From the NCBI GenBank assembly GCA_963589005.1, contig CAVAJR010000048.1, positions 1-7,158 of the forward strand: a DNA stretch of 7,158 nucleotides, in the 5' to 3' direction. Below the pieces are notes generated by a model. It ran no database searches, was not told the origin of the DNA, and saw only the letters and a list, made by a program, of their open reading frames with translations. The translations under genes were made by a program, and so were the position numbers. Source of the stretch: RGIG5612 sp963589005 (lineage in GTDB: Bacteria > Bacillota > Clostridia > Lachnospirales > Lachnospiraceae). This document shows, piece by piece, positions 1-6,232 of this stretch. How positions within the stretch are numbered: position 1 is the stretch's first letter; every line of letters begins with the position of its first letter.

Positions 1-1145
1 GTATCAATGAATTTCAAAAATTCTCCCTGATAATTTGGTGCCAGCAATTCTCTTACATGTTGTTCCGCTTTGCCCTTGGTCAGCCAATTTTCCTCCGGGT
101 CTATTATACCATCCTCTGATTTTTTGATAATCTCTGTCCTTTGTGTTTCCAGATTTAATAATACAATCGAAGAATATGCCGTTCCAAGTGCATTTATGGT
201 ACACAGACGCTTCTGGCTCTGTTTCAGTGTTTCTCTTTCTGCATTGCTGTAGATAAGCATAACAATCAAAAAGATAAATAAGGTTATTGCTGCACACATT
301 ATGCAGACAACAGTACGTGTCATATAAACCTTGTCCGCCGGAAAGAATATATATATAACATATTCTCCCATCTTGTCTTTCTGTCCGCACCATGCTTTAT
401 TATTGGCAATTGCCTTGATAATTCCCTCATCTTCTTCATGGATGTCATTGATACTGTTCTGCAGTTCCTGCTCTGACATACCCAGTAATTTAGGCTGATT
501 AGTGCTGACCACAGCATCTTCCTTGCATACGATAATCACACCATTCCAGCCGAGTGAAAAATCAGAAAAGACCGAATCTATGGTCAAATCCCCTAATACA
601 TTATCATTTCTTTCAGAATATGCAATTACCAGCCCCTTTTTATTCTGCTGCGGCACTACAGCTATATCATATTCTCTGCCGTCAACGGTAACTCTCTCCG
701 TATAGGTTTCTTCAGGGTGTTCCAGTACATCACTTATATAGTTTTTGTCTGAAATCATCTTCCACAGTTTTTCTGCATCCAGCTCCGTATCATTGGCACT
801 CTCAAGCAGCATATTCTGGTCAGCATCTATTATAAAAGCACCGCTTAATCGCTGCTCCGAAACATATTCATCCAATTCCTGCTGTCCGTACTGTTCCTCA
901 GTGGAAATGTCACGTCTAAGCTCCTTTGATTTATCAAGCAGACGAACAAGACTTTTCACTCTGTCATTTGCAGTATAGTATTCATAATTCTGAAGCTTAA
1001 GCTTGGCTGCGGAGTTTGTCTCATTCAGCGTATTATTAAGCTCTTTCCTGGCAGCTGCAGTGAAAACCCACCAGATAACTGTACAAGCCATAATAAGACA
1101 AATAAGCAGCAGTCCGGACGTCTTCCATATATTTTTATTTTTCAT
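1..1145 (-). CDS. Two-TM membrane sensor protein, N-terminal part (probable sensor kinase), cut by the window edge
   Basis: Reading from ATG at 1145-1143, the frame stays open for 381 codons to the left edge with no stop, so the C-terminal output domain is missing. The start is supported by GGAGGG at 1158-1153, 7 nt upstream. The visible protein has a short basic N-terminus, a TM helix at about residues 11-30 (GLLLICLIMACTVIWWVFTA), an extracellular region of about 245 residues, a second TM helix at about 277-299, then a cytoplasmic stretch from about 315. The extracellular part contains segments like those of double-Cache sensors (AFIIDADQNMLLES near 103-116; GVIIVCKEDAVVSTNQPKLLGMS near 202-224). 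The cytoplasmic segment (INALGTAYSSIVLLNLETQR) resembles the PAS-like linker that precedes kinase or GGDEF domains in Lachnospiraceae sensors. It overlaps the end of the preceding binding-protein gene by 11 nt, which suggests coupled translation. Given the hybrid kinase upstream I favour a second histidine kinase, but a diguanylate cyclase is possible. Confidence 0.85.
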   Translation of the reverse strand, partial: MKNKNIWKTSGLLLICLIMACTVIWWVFTAAARKELNNTLNETNSAAKLKLQNYEYYTANDRVKSLVRLLDKSKELRRDISTEEQYGQQELDEYVSEQRLSGAFIIDADQNMLLESANDTELDAEKLWKMISDKNYISDVLEHPEETYTERVTVDGREYDIAVVPQQNKKGLVIAYSERNDNVLGDLTIDSVFSDFSLGWNGVIIVCKEDAVVSTNQPKLLGMSEQELQNSINDIHEEDEGIIKAIANNKAWCGQKDKMGEYVIYIFFPADKVYMTRTVVCIMCAAITLFIFLIVMLIYSNAERETLKQSQKRLCTINALGTAYSSIVLLNLETQRTEIIKKSEDGIIDPEENWLTKGKAEQHVRELLAPNYQGEFLKFID

Positions 1146-2004
1146 CCGTATTCCCTCCAACTACTACCTGTGTCTTATCAAGACCATACTTTTCTGCTAT
1201 GCTTCCAATCGTGCCGTCTTTGCTCATTTCCTCTATTATCACGTTTATATCACTGGTCAGCTCAACATGCGTTCCCTTTTCAAAGGCAATTCCAATCATT
1301 GAGATATGCGGGCTTTCCTCGAGCAATCTGTACCTGCCTTTTCCGCTTGCAATAAATTCATTCAGCAGCGCCTCATGCCCTGAAATAGCATCTACATATC
1401 CCTTTCTGAGTGCAGCAAACATATCCGCTGTTGTGGCAAAGCAATTTACTTCCTTTACCTTAGGCAGAGCTGAATCTATTGTATGCAGAAACAGGTTTGC
1501 CGCTCTTGTTGTGTTCTGTACACCCACTCTCTTATCCTGAAGGTCGCTGAAGGTATAGATATCGCTGTCAGTATTGACCGCTATAACCTGACGACTATAC
1601 AGATAAGGACCTGCCCATTGATAATCATTTTCTCTTGCATTCATGGAATAGCAGCTCCAGATGCAGTCTATGGTTCCGTCTGCAAGATTATCATTCTTTT
1701 CACTCCATGTTATGAATTTGAATTCCGGCTCATAACCCAGCTTGTTAAATACCCGTTTGGCAATTTCAATATCCACTCCGGCATAATTGCCATTAGCATC
1801 AAGATAAGTATATGGTTCATATTTATCAATTCCGATAATAATCCTTTCTAAGCTGCTCTCATCAGCATCGGAATTGCTGTTCGCACATCCGTACAGCATG
1901 CCTGCCATAAGAATCACAGCAAGCAATAATATGCTTCTTAAGCCATGTACAAACAAAATTCTCCGTTTACTTTTCTTCTCCTGTTCTCTATACAATAAAC
2001 TCAT
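1135..2004 (-). CDS. Extracellular solute-binding lipoprotein, family 3 (amino-acid type), probable sensor partner
   Basis: The protein is 289 residues from ATG at 2004-2002. The frame extends 8 codons further to a GTG at 2028, but the ATG is preferred because AGAGGA sits 6 nt before it (2016-2011) and the GTG has no ribosome site. The N-terminus has a basic stretch (EKKSKRR), a hydrophobic core and the lipobox LYGC, giving lipid anchoring at Cys40; the pre-cysteine region is rather long. The mature part reads as a periplasmic-binding type 2 fold: IIIGIDKYEPYTYLDANGNY, then AGVDIEIAKRVFNKLGY, then NAREN with Arg124 where family 3 proteins hold the ligand carboxylate, then AGPYLYSRQVIAV, SDLQDKRVGVQ, and a C-terminal TIGSIAEKYGLD. 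In the family these proteins deliver amino acids or small polar solutes to ABC importers. Here no permease or ATPase is visible, and the gene lies between two membrane sensors, so I infer a signalling role. The ligand cannot be assigned. Confidence 0.9.
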   Translation of the reverse strand: MSLLYREQEKKSKRRILFVHGLRSILLLAVILMAGMLYGCANSNSDADESSLERIIIGIDKYEPYTYLDANGNYAGVDIEIAKRVFNKLGYEPEFKFITWSEKNDNLADGTIDCIWSCYSMNARENDYQWAGPYLYSRQVIAVNTDSDIYTFSDLQDKRVGVQNTTRAANLFLHTIDSALPKVKEVNCFATTADMFAALRKGYVDAISGHEALLNEFIASGKGRYRLLEESPHISMIGIAFEKGTHVELTSDINVIIEEMSKDGTIGSIAEKYGLDKTQVVVGGNTDEK

Positions 2005-2010
2005 CACTGT

Positions 2011-2016
2011 TCCTCT
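2011..2016 (-). promoter_or_regulatory. Ribosome binding site deciding the start of the family 3 binding protein
   Basis: AGAGGA lies 6 nt upstream of ATG 2004-2002 and inside the longer frame that opens with GTG at 2028. It supports the shorter 289-residue product. It falls in the 33-nt gap after the kinase stop codon (2040-2038), which holds no other signal that I can see. Confidence 0.7.
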
Positions 2017-2037
2017 TTGTATCTTCACGTATCTGTA

Positions 2038-4587
2038 TCAGGATAATACCTGCCTCATTGCCTCCATCAGCTTTTCAGCGCTGATTGGCTTCGCTACATA
2101 TCCGTTCATGCCTGTTTTTAATGCCTTTTTCTTGTCTGAATCAAAAGCATTGGCTGTAAGTGCTATAATCGGAATATCTGCGATTGCAGAATCCTTTAAT
2201 GTACGAATCTCTCTCGTTGCCGTATAGCCATCCATAAGCGGCATCTGAATATCCATCAGGATAAGATCATACTGACCCGGTACTGAGACTGCAATTGCCT
2301 CGACTGCTTCTATTCCGTTTTTAACACCGGTGACCATGACTCCGGCATCCTCTAATACCGCTGTGGCAATCTCCCTGTTTAGTACATTATCTTCCGCAAG
2401 GAGGACCTTCTTGCCCTTTAGATTGATTTCTGCTTGTACGGCAGCTGTCTCTTCCGAAATGCTGCACATGTCTGCTTTTTTGCAAAGCTTAAACTGCAGC
2501 GTGACAATAAACTCTGTTCCGACCTCAGCCTTACTGTTGACAGAGATTGTACCACCCATCATATCTACGATATTTTTAGCTATTGCCATACCGAGACCGG
2601 TTCCCTGAATACCGCTGACTGTCTGTGTCTGCTCCCTTGTAAAGGTTTCAAAAACATGCTCCTGGAATTCCTCACTCATGCCTATGCCTGTATCCTTGAC
2701 ATGGAACTCATAGCATGCATAATCTGCTCTGACAGATGGTTTCTGGAACACACGTATGCCGATCGTTCCGCCGGAAGGCGTATATTTCACCGCATTACTC
2801 AGTAAATTCAGCATAATCTGACTAAAATGCAGCTTATCGCATAAGACAAACTCATTTACAATGTCAGTCGTATCAATAAAGAAATCCAGCTGTTTTGCAT
2901 CAACATCTGACTGAACTATTGTTCTTATATCCTGAAGCAGCTCCGGAAGATATATGCGCTTTTCCTCAAGCTTCATGCTGCCGCTCTCAATACGGCTCAT
3001 ATCAAGGATGTCATTAATCAGTGATAATAAATGGTTGCCTGAGGTGGATATCTTCTGAAGATAATCTGCAACCTGTTCCTTATCATCTATGTGTGCAGCT
3101 GCAAGCGCAGTAAAGCCAATGATTGCGTTCATAGGCGTCCTGATATCATGAGACATACTGTTTAAGAAGGTTGTTTTAGCCTGATTGGCCTGCTGTGCCA
3201 TATTCAGAGCATTCTCAAGGACCTGTCTTCTTTCTTCCTCTTCCTTTTTGGCTGCATCGATAATTCTCTCTGAATACACAATCACGCTGTCATGATTATA
3301 CGGATGAACTGCAACCGCCTCGGCACCTATCCAGTGCTTTTCCCCGTTTATGCTTACCGTAAACTCATAATATTCATTATTATGCTGCTGCTTAACTACT
3401 TCCTTTAGATTGTTAATACTAAAGCGTTTTTTATATTCCTCACGATACGCTTCGTCTATGTCTCCCTCAAAAACCGATACAAGCTCAGAATACCTTGTTC
3501 CCGGCGCTGTTTGTCTTCGTTTTTCATCAGGAGCAGCCGAGAGAAGCTTATATGTATCCTTGTTCGGATTAATACCGAGTATGATTGTTTTAACCTCGGA
3601 ATTAGACTCAATAAGCATCTGCTTTTCAAATGTATTCTCATTCTCAAGTAATCTTAGATTCTGATGCTCTCTATAGATAAGCAGCCCGATAAGTGCCGCA
3701 AAGCCCAGCAGGATGATGCCGACTAAGATTAAGGTTCTCAGCAAAATATGCTCAGTCTGGACGGTAAGTACCTCATCGCGCACAACGGATACCAAATACC
3801 AGTCAGTCGATTGTACCGGTGAGAAATAATACAGGTTATTTTCATTGTTATATGTAAATACTGCCCAGCCGGAATTACCGTCTGCCACGATTCCTGCAAT
3901 CTCGTCTATTGCTGTTTTCTCATTTTGGTCTTCATTTTTCAAAACTGTAAATATGTTAGCTGAGGTCTTGTTTCCTCTTGCCGTCGTAGAACGGAACAGG
4001 ATATCCCCATCTTTATTAATCAGATAAGAATGGCCGCGGCCGCGCAGGAAGCTGACTGAAAATGCATCATTCAGACTGTTTACCGCTATCTCTCTTATGA
4101 GAGTGCCCTGCATACCATCCTTAAAGGTCAGCTTATGCACAAGTGCAATCACCCGTTCTCCGCTGTTTTCACTGATATACGGCGCAATGATTTCAGCATC
4201 CTGACCGCTGGTATCCGGTAAATTTTCAAAAGTATAGGAGCTGTTTTTCGGGTAAATGGTGTCACCTATGATAAGTGCTATTGGATATTCACTTGAATCA
4301 AATATATCCATTGCAGCATCTATCCTGTCTGTATCAGAGGAAGTCATTGACTCGAGTGTTTCTTTTTGTCTTATGAGTATTGACTGCTCCGAATCAATCT
4401 TGCCGGAAATCATATTTCCTGCACGATTAGAGCTCTCCATAATCGTATTAACAGAGCTTCCCCACAGATCATTACTGACAGAGTTTACGTAATATATTCC
4501 GTAGCATACCACCACAAGCATAACCATTATTGCCATGGCTATAATCTGCGAGTATCCTCTTCTTTTAATCGAATATTTCTTTGACAA
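2038..4587 (-). CDS. Hybrid sensor histidine kinase/response regulator with extracellular Cache-like domain
   Basis: From TTG at 4587 this is 849 residues. Order: TM1 at about 14-34; extracellular sensor at about 35-281 with Cache-like segments (GHSYLINKDGDILFRS; NNLYYFSPVQSTDWYLVSVV); TM2 at about 284-305; a PAS-like domain at about 313-443; a charged, probably coiled linker; HisKA with SHDIRTP (phosphoacceptor His480); HATPase with LLSNAVKYTP (Asn598), DTGIGM (Asp632) and GTGLGM (662-667); then a receiver at about 725-846 with acidic pair Glu732/Asp733, phosphoacceptor Asp779 (LMDIQMP), Thr811 and Lys833. All key catalytic residues are present. By family knowledge it autophosphorylates and relays to its own receiver. 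No Hpt or DNA-binding domain follows, so an external phosphotransfer partner is implied. The TTG is chosen because AAGGAG lies 6 nt before it. In-frame alternatives are ATG at 4605 and TTG at 4638, both with weaker ribosome sites. It sits 10 nt after one binding-protein gene and 33 nt before another, which suggests these lipoproteins are sensory partners. Confidence 0.95.
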   Translation of the reverse strand: MSKKYSIKRRGYSQIIAMAIMVMLVVVCYGIYYVNSVSNDLWGSSVNTIMESSNRAGNMISGKIDSEQSILIRQKETLESMTSSDTDRIDAAMDIFDSSEYPIALIIGDTIYPKNSSYTFENLPDTSGQDAEIIAPYISENSGERVIALVHKLTFKDGMQGTLIREIAVNSLNDAFSVSFLRGRGHSYLINKDGDILFRSTTARGNKTSANIFTVLKNEDQNEKTAIDEIAGIVADGNSGWAVFTYNNENNLYYFSPVQSTDWYLVSVVRDEVLTVQTEHILLRTLILVGIILLGFAALIGLLIYREHQNLRLLENENTFEKQMLIESNSEVKTIILGINPNKDTYKLLSAAPDEKRRQTAPGTRYSELVSVFEGDIDEAYREEYKKRFSINNLKEVVKQQHNNEYYEFTVSINGEKHWIGAEAVAVHPYNHDSVIVYSERIIDAAKKEEEERRQVLENALNMAQQANQAKTTFLNSMSHDIRTPMNAIIGFTALAAAHIDDKEQVADYLQKISTSGNHLLSLINDILDMSRIESGSMKLEEKRIYLPELLQDIRTIVQSDVDAKQLDFFIDTTDIVNEFVLCDKLHFSQIMLNLLSNAVKYTPSGGTIGIRVFQKPSVRADYACYEFHVKDTGIGMSEEFQEHVFETFTREQTQTVSGIQGTGLGMAIAKNIVDMMGGTISVNSKAEVGTEFIVTLQFKLCKKADMCSISEETAAVQAEINLKGKKVLLAEDNVLNREIATAVLEDAGVMVTGVKNGIEAVEAIAVSVPGQYDLILMDIQMPLMDGYTATREIRTLKDSAIADIPIIALTANAFDSDKKKALKTGMNGYVAKPISAEKLMEAMRQVLS

Positions 4588-4593
4588 ACTGTT

Positions 4594-4599
4594 CTCCTT
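4594..4599 (-). promoter_or_regulatory. Ribosome binding site inside the upstream stop codon, selecting a TTG kinase start
   Basis: AAGGAG overlaps the TAA stop (4600-4598) of the preceding binding-protein gene and is 6 nt upstream of TTG 4587-4585. The ATG at 4605-4603 is preceded only by GTGTGCAA, which is a poor site. The arrangement suggests that ribosomes finishing the lipoprotein re-initiate on the kinase. Confidence 0.6.
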
Positions 4600-5884
4600 A
4601 ATCATTTGCACACAGATACTCTTTTGCTTCTGTATCAAGCTCTTCTAAGACCACTGTTTTAGGTGTGCCGTTTAACAGTTCCTGCACTGCATCCTTCGTC
4701 CAATCCCATATAGGCAATATTAGCCGATAGTCAGAACCTATTACAATCCTTCCATCCTTGTAGGACTCAATTACAGCTTGAATCTCCTTGGCAGAAGATG
4801 ATTTTCCGTCCTTAAGCGGTGATATTGAGCACTGGTCCTCACAAAACTCATAGAGATTTTCAGCCTGTGTGAAATACTCCACGAACTGCTTTGCTTCTTC
4901 AATATGCTCGCTGTCTGCATTTACCGCGAGACGCATATCAGGATTTATTACTATCATGGAGCCGTCTTCGAGAATAGGAAGCGGTACAACCTCATAATTA
5001 AACTCTGCGTTATAATCGCTTTTCAGACGATTCGATGCCCATACACCGGTCAGCATGAACGGATTTTCACCTTTGGCAAAGGTCTCCAGATCATCTGAGG
5101 TTTTCTTAATATCCCGTGCGGCATCCGCATCCACATATTTCCTCTGAAGCATTTCATCCACTAAGGTGATGCCCTCTGACAGACTTTCTCCAAAGCCTAT
5201 TTCCCCGGAATTTAAGCTTTTAAAATACTGCCCTTCCTCTGCAATTTTATATTTGTCATAATAAGAGGCACCGATTGCCAAGGTCTTTAGGGAAATGTCA
5301 TTATTGGCAACCACAGGTGTGATGCCATTTTCAACGAAATAATCACATACAGCTTCGAATTCATCTAAGTTAGTCGGTATGCTCTGCTGGTGTTCCTTAA
5401 GCAGGTCCGCATTACAATAAAGTCCGAAGGCAGATACAGCAGTCGGCAGCCAGTAGATACCATCCTCATGCATGAACTGTTCCTTGATTTCCTCTGTATA
5501 TAGGTCGATGGTAGATAAGCCTGTCAAATCTGCAAGCCTTCCCTGCTGCTGAAGCTTTATGGTTGAATCATGGTCAACCACAAAGATGTCATCCCCGTTG
5601 CCGGTTTCCATGCGCTTCTCCAGGGTATCATAATAATCCGTTCCCTTGATGGATTCGTAAGTAATGATAATGTCAGGATGCTCCTGCATAAACTCACTCA
5701 TGATATTCTCAATCACATGCACATTACTTTCTTCTGCTTTATTTCCAAAAAATGTCAGCTTAACTGTTTCCTGTGTTCCTTTTTCAACAAGCTGTACCCT
5801 GTTTGGTGTATTGTCCGAACAGCCTGTAAGGCTTAGCATAAACATGCTTCCGGCTAATAGTAATGTAAATGCTTTTTTTCTCAT
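4598..5884 (-). CDS. Extracellular solute-binding lipoprotein, family 1 (sugar type), first gene of the sensing operon
   Basis: The protein is 428 residues from ATG 5884-5882, with AGGGAG 5 nt upstream (5895-5890). The N-terminus MRKKAFTLLL, a hydrophobic core and the lipobox LTGC give a lipoprotein anchored at Cys22. The mature sequence matches the pattern of ABC-type carbohydrate-binding proteins: VKLTFFGNKAEE, then an amphipathic helix and a beta strand (FMQEHPDIIITYESIKG), DDIFVVDHDS, LQQQGRLADLTGL, the hinge-type segment GIYWLPTAVSAFGLYCNADLL, a helix PTNLDEFEAVCDYFVENGITP, and a C-terminal cap with EEAKQFVEYFTQ. Length is usual for the family. Such proteins normally pass sugars or oligosaccharides to an importer. 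No permease or ATPase genes follow; a hybrid kinase begins 10 nt downstream. I therefore infer that it presents ligand to that kinase. It could still serve an importer encoded elsewhere. The ligand is unknown. Confidence 0.92.
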   Translation of the reverse strand: MRKKAFTLLLAGSMFMLSLTGCSDNTPNRVQLVEKGTQETVKLTFFGNKAEESNVHVIENIMSEFMQEHPDIIITYESIKGTDYYDTLEKRMETGNGDDIFVVDHDSTIKLQQQGRLADLTGLSTIDLYTEEIKEQFMHEDGIYWLPTAVSAFGLYCNADLLKEHQQSIPTNLDEFEAVCDYFVENGITPVVANNDISLKTLAIGASYYDKYKIAEEGQYFKSLNSGEIGFGESLSEGITLVDEMLQRKYVDADAARDIKKTSDDLETFAKGENPFMLTGVWASNRLKSDYNAEFNYEVVPLPILEDGSMIVINPDMRLAVNADSEHIEEAKQFVEYFTQAENLYEFCEDQCSISPLKDGKSSSAKEIQAVIESYKDGRIVIGSDYRLILPIWDWTKDAVQELLNGTPKTVVLEELDTEAKEYLCAND

Positions 5885-6087
5885 CTATACTCCCTGCAGA
5901 ATATACTTTTTGTATATCTGATATCTGTTTATGTTTAGCACTTACCAAATCGTGGACTTAGGATAACCAATTCGATATGGATGCTAAATAATCAATTAGT
6001 CTGCTGCTGTCGATTTAAGTTATATAGGCGCCGCAAATCGGACTTTAGCTAAGTTATAGCCCAACTCACCGCGCGTATGCACGTAAA
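5885..6087 (-). promoter_or_regulatory. Long, possibly structured 5' leader of the sensing operon
   Basis: If the promoter at 6127-6094 is used, about 200 nt of untranslated RNA precede the first lipoprotein gene. I find no open frame with a ribosome site in it. On the minus strand it can form one stem from GTC(C)GATTT (6043-6035) with AAATCGAC (6016-6009). A second runs from TTTAGCA (5988-5982) with TGCTAAA (5940-5934), enclosing CCATATCG (5980-5973) against CGATTTGG (5952-5945) with one mismatch. AAGTCC-(AC)-GATTTG occurs twice (6045-6034 and 5959-5946). I do not recognise a known riboswitch class, and no U-run terminator is visible within it. Folding was done by eye, so the structure is tentative. 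Confidence 0.35.
5897..5920 (-). promoter_or_regulatory. Hairpin next to the ribosome site of the first lipoprotein gene
   Basis: On the minus strand CAGATATAC (5920-5912), an AAAAA loop and GTATATTCTG (5906-5897) form nine pairs with one bulge. The stem ends 1 nt before AGGGAG (5895-5890). The left arm begins within a tandem duplication CAGATATCAGATAT (5927-5914), so the 5' copy offers a second pairing register. It could tune ribosome access, but the stem is AU-rich and its stability was not calculated. Confidence 0.4.
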
Positions 6088-6150
6088 AACTCAATTATAT
6101 TTTACATGGAATACATTGACATTTCAATAAAAATGTGGTAATCGACAGCA
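6005..6150. repeat. 11-bp perfect inverted repeat pair, 124 bp apart, around the operon promoter
   Basis: On the plus strand TGCTGTCGATT (6005-6015) is matched by AATCGACAGCA (6140-6150). One copy lies upstream of the -35 box and the other about 75 nt into the predicted transcript, so both can hardly be in one mRNA made from that promoter. This suits two operator half-regions better than an RNA stem. No transposase or flanking target duplication is visible. Chance occurrence is not excluded. Confidence 0.45.
6094..6127 (-). promoter_or_regulatory. Probable sigma-A promoter of the binding-protein/kinase operon
   Basis: On the minus strand TTGAAA (6127-6122) is followed 17 nt later by TAAAAT (6104-6099). 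An overlapping perfect TATAAT (6099-6094) is 17 nt from ATGTCA (6122-6117), which matches four of six -35 positions. Either register would start transcription near 6090-6085. It is the only convincing promoter between the upstream terminator and the first gene of the operon, and I see none of similar quality inside the operon. Confidence 0.55.
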
Positions 6151-6152
6151 AC

Positions 6153-6230
6153 AAAAAACACCCCGCTGAATGCTATGTACTCCCTTTACTGTACATACAG
6201 TAAGGACGGTACATAGCACTTGGCGAGGTG
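6153..6230 (-). terminator. Strong rho-independent terminator after the MocR-type gene
   Basis: Reading the minus strand, CACCTCGC (6230-6223) pairs with GCGGGGTG (6166-6159), with one G-T pair. After a small internal loop TGCTATGTAC (6218-6209) pairs perfectly with GTACATAGCA (6180-6171). The apex holds a further 7-bp stem TTACTGT/ACAGTAA (6203-6197 with 6192-6186) around a 4-nt loop. TTTTTT (6158-6153) follows the base of the stem. It begins 2 nt after the TGA (6235-6233) of the upstream gene. No T-run follows on the plus strand, so it acts leftward only. It should insulate the sensing operon from the regulator gene. Confidence 0.88.
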
Positions 6231-6232
6231 CT

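Noticed and set aside
4..517. Minus-strand open frames of 129 and 65 codons near the left edge
   Set aside because: They are out of frame with the open frame that starts at 1145 and reads through the whole left end. Their translations show no domain pattern, whereas the 1145 frame has two TM helices and a Cache-like region.
1170..2227. Several plus-strand open frames of 60-122 codons
   Set aside because: They lie opposite well-supported genes, have no ribosome sites that stand out, and give Ser/Ile/Phe-rich translations typical of antisense shadows.
2330..2805. Plus-strand frames of 92 and 123 codons opposite the kinase core
   Set aside because: This region encodes the conserved HATPase and receiver on the minus strand. 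The antisense frames are most simply by-products of its codon use.
4030..4055. GC-rich patch (GCGGCCGC) inside the kinase gene
   Set aside because: It encodes the FLRGRGHSY segment in frame within the Cache-like domain. There is no sign of insertion or cloning junction.
6061..6140. Short open frames of 11-20 codons as leader peptides
   Set aside because: None has a ribosome site, and none shows a run of regulatory codons.
6116..6142. TTGACA on the plus strand as a promoter towards the MocR-type gene
   Set aside because: No good -10 box follows at the right spacing, and a transcript would run straight into the terminator hairpin and antisense to the gene.
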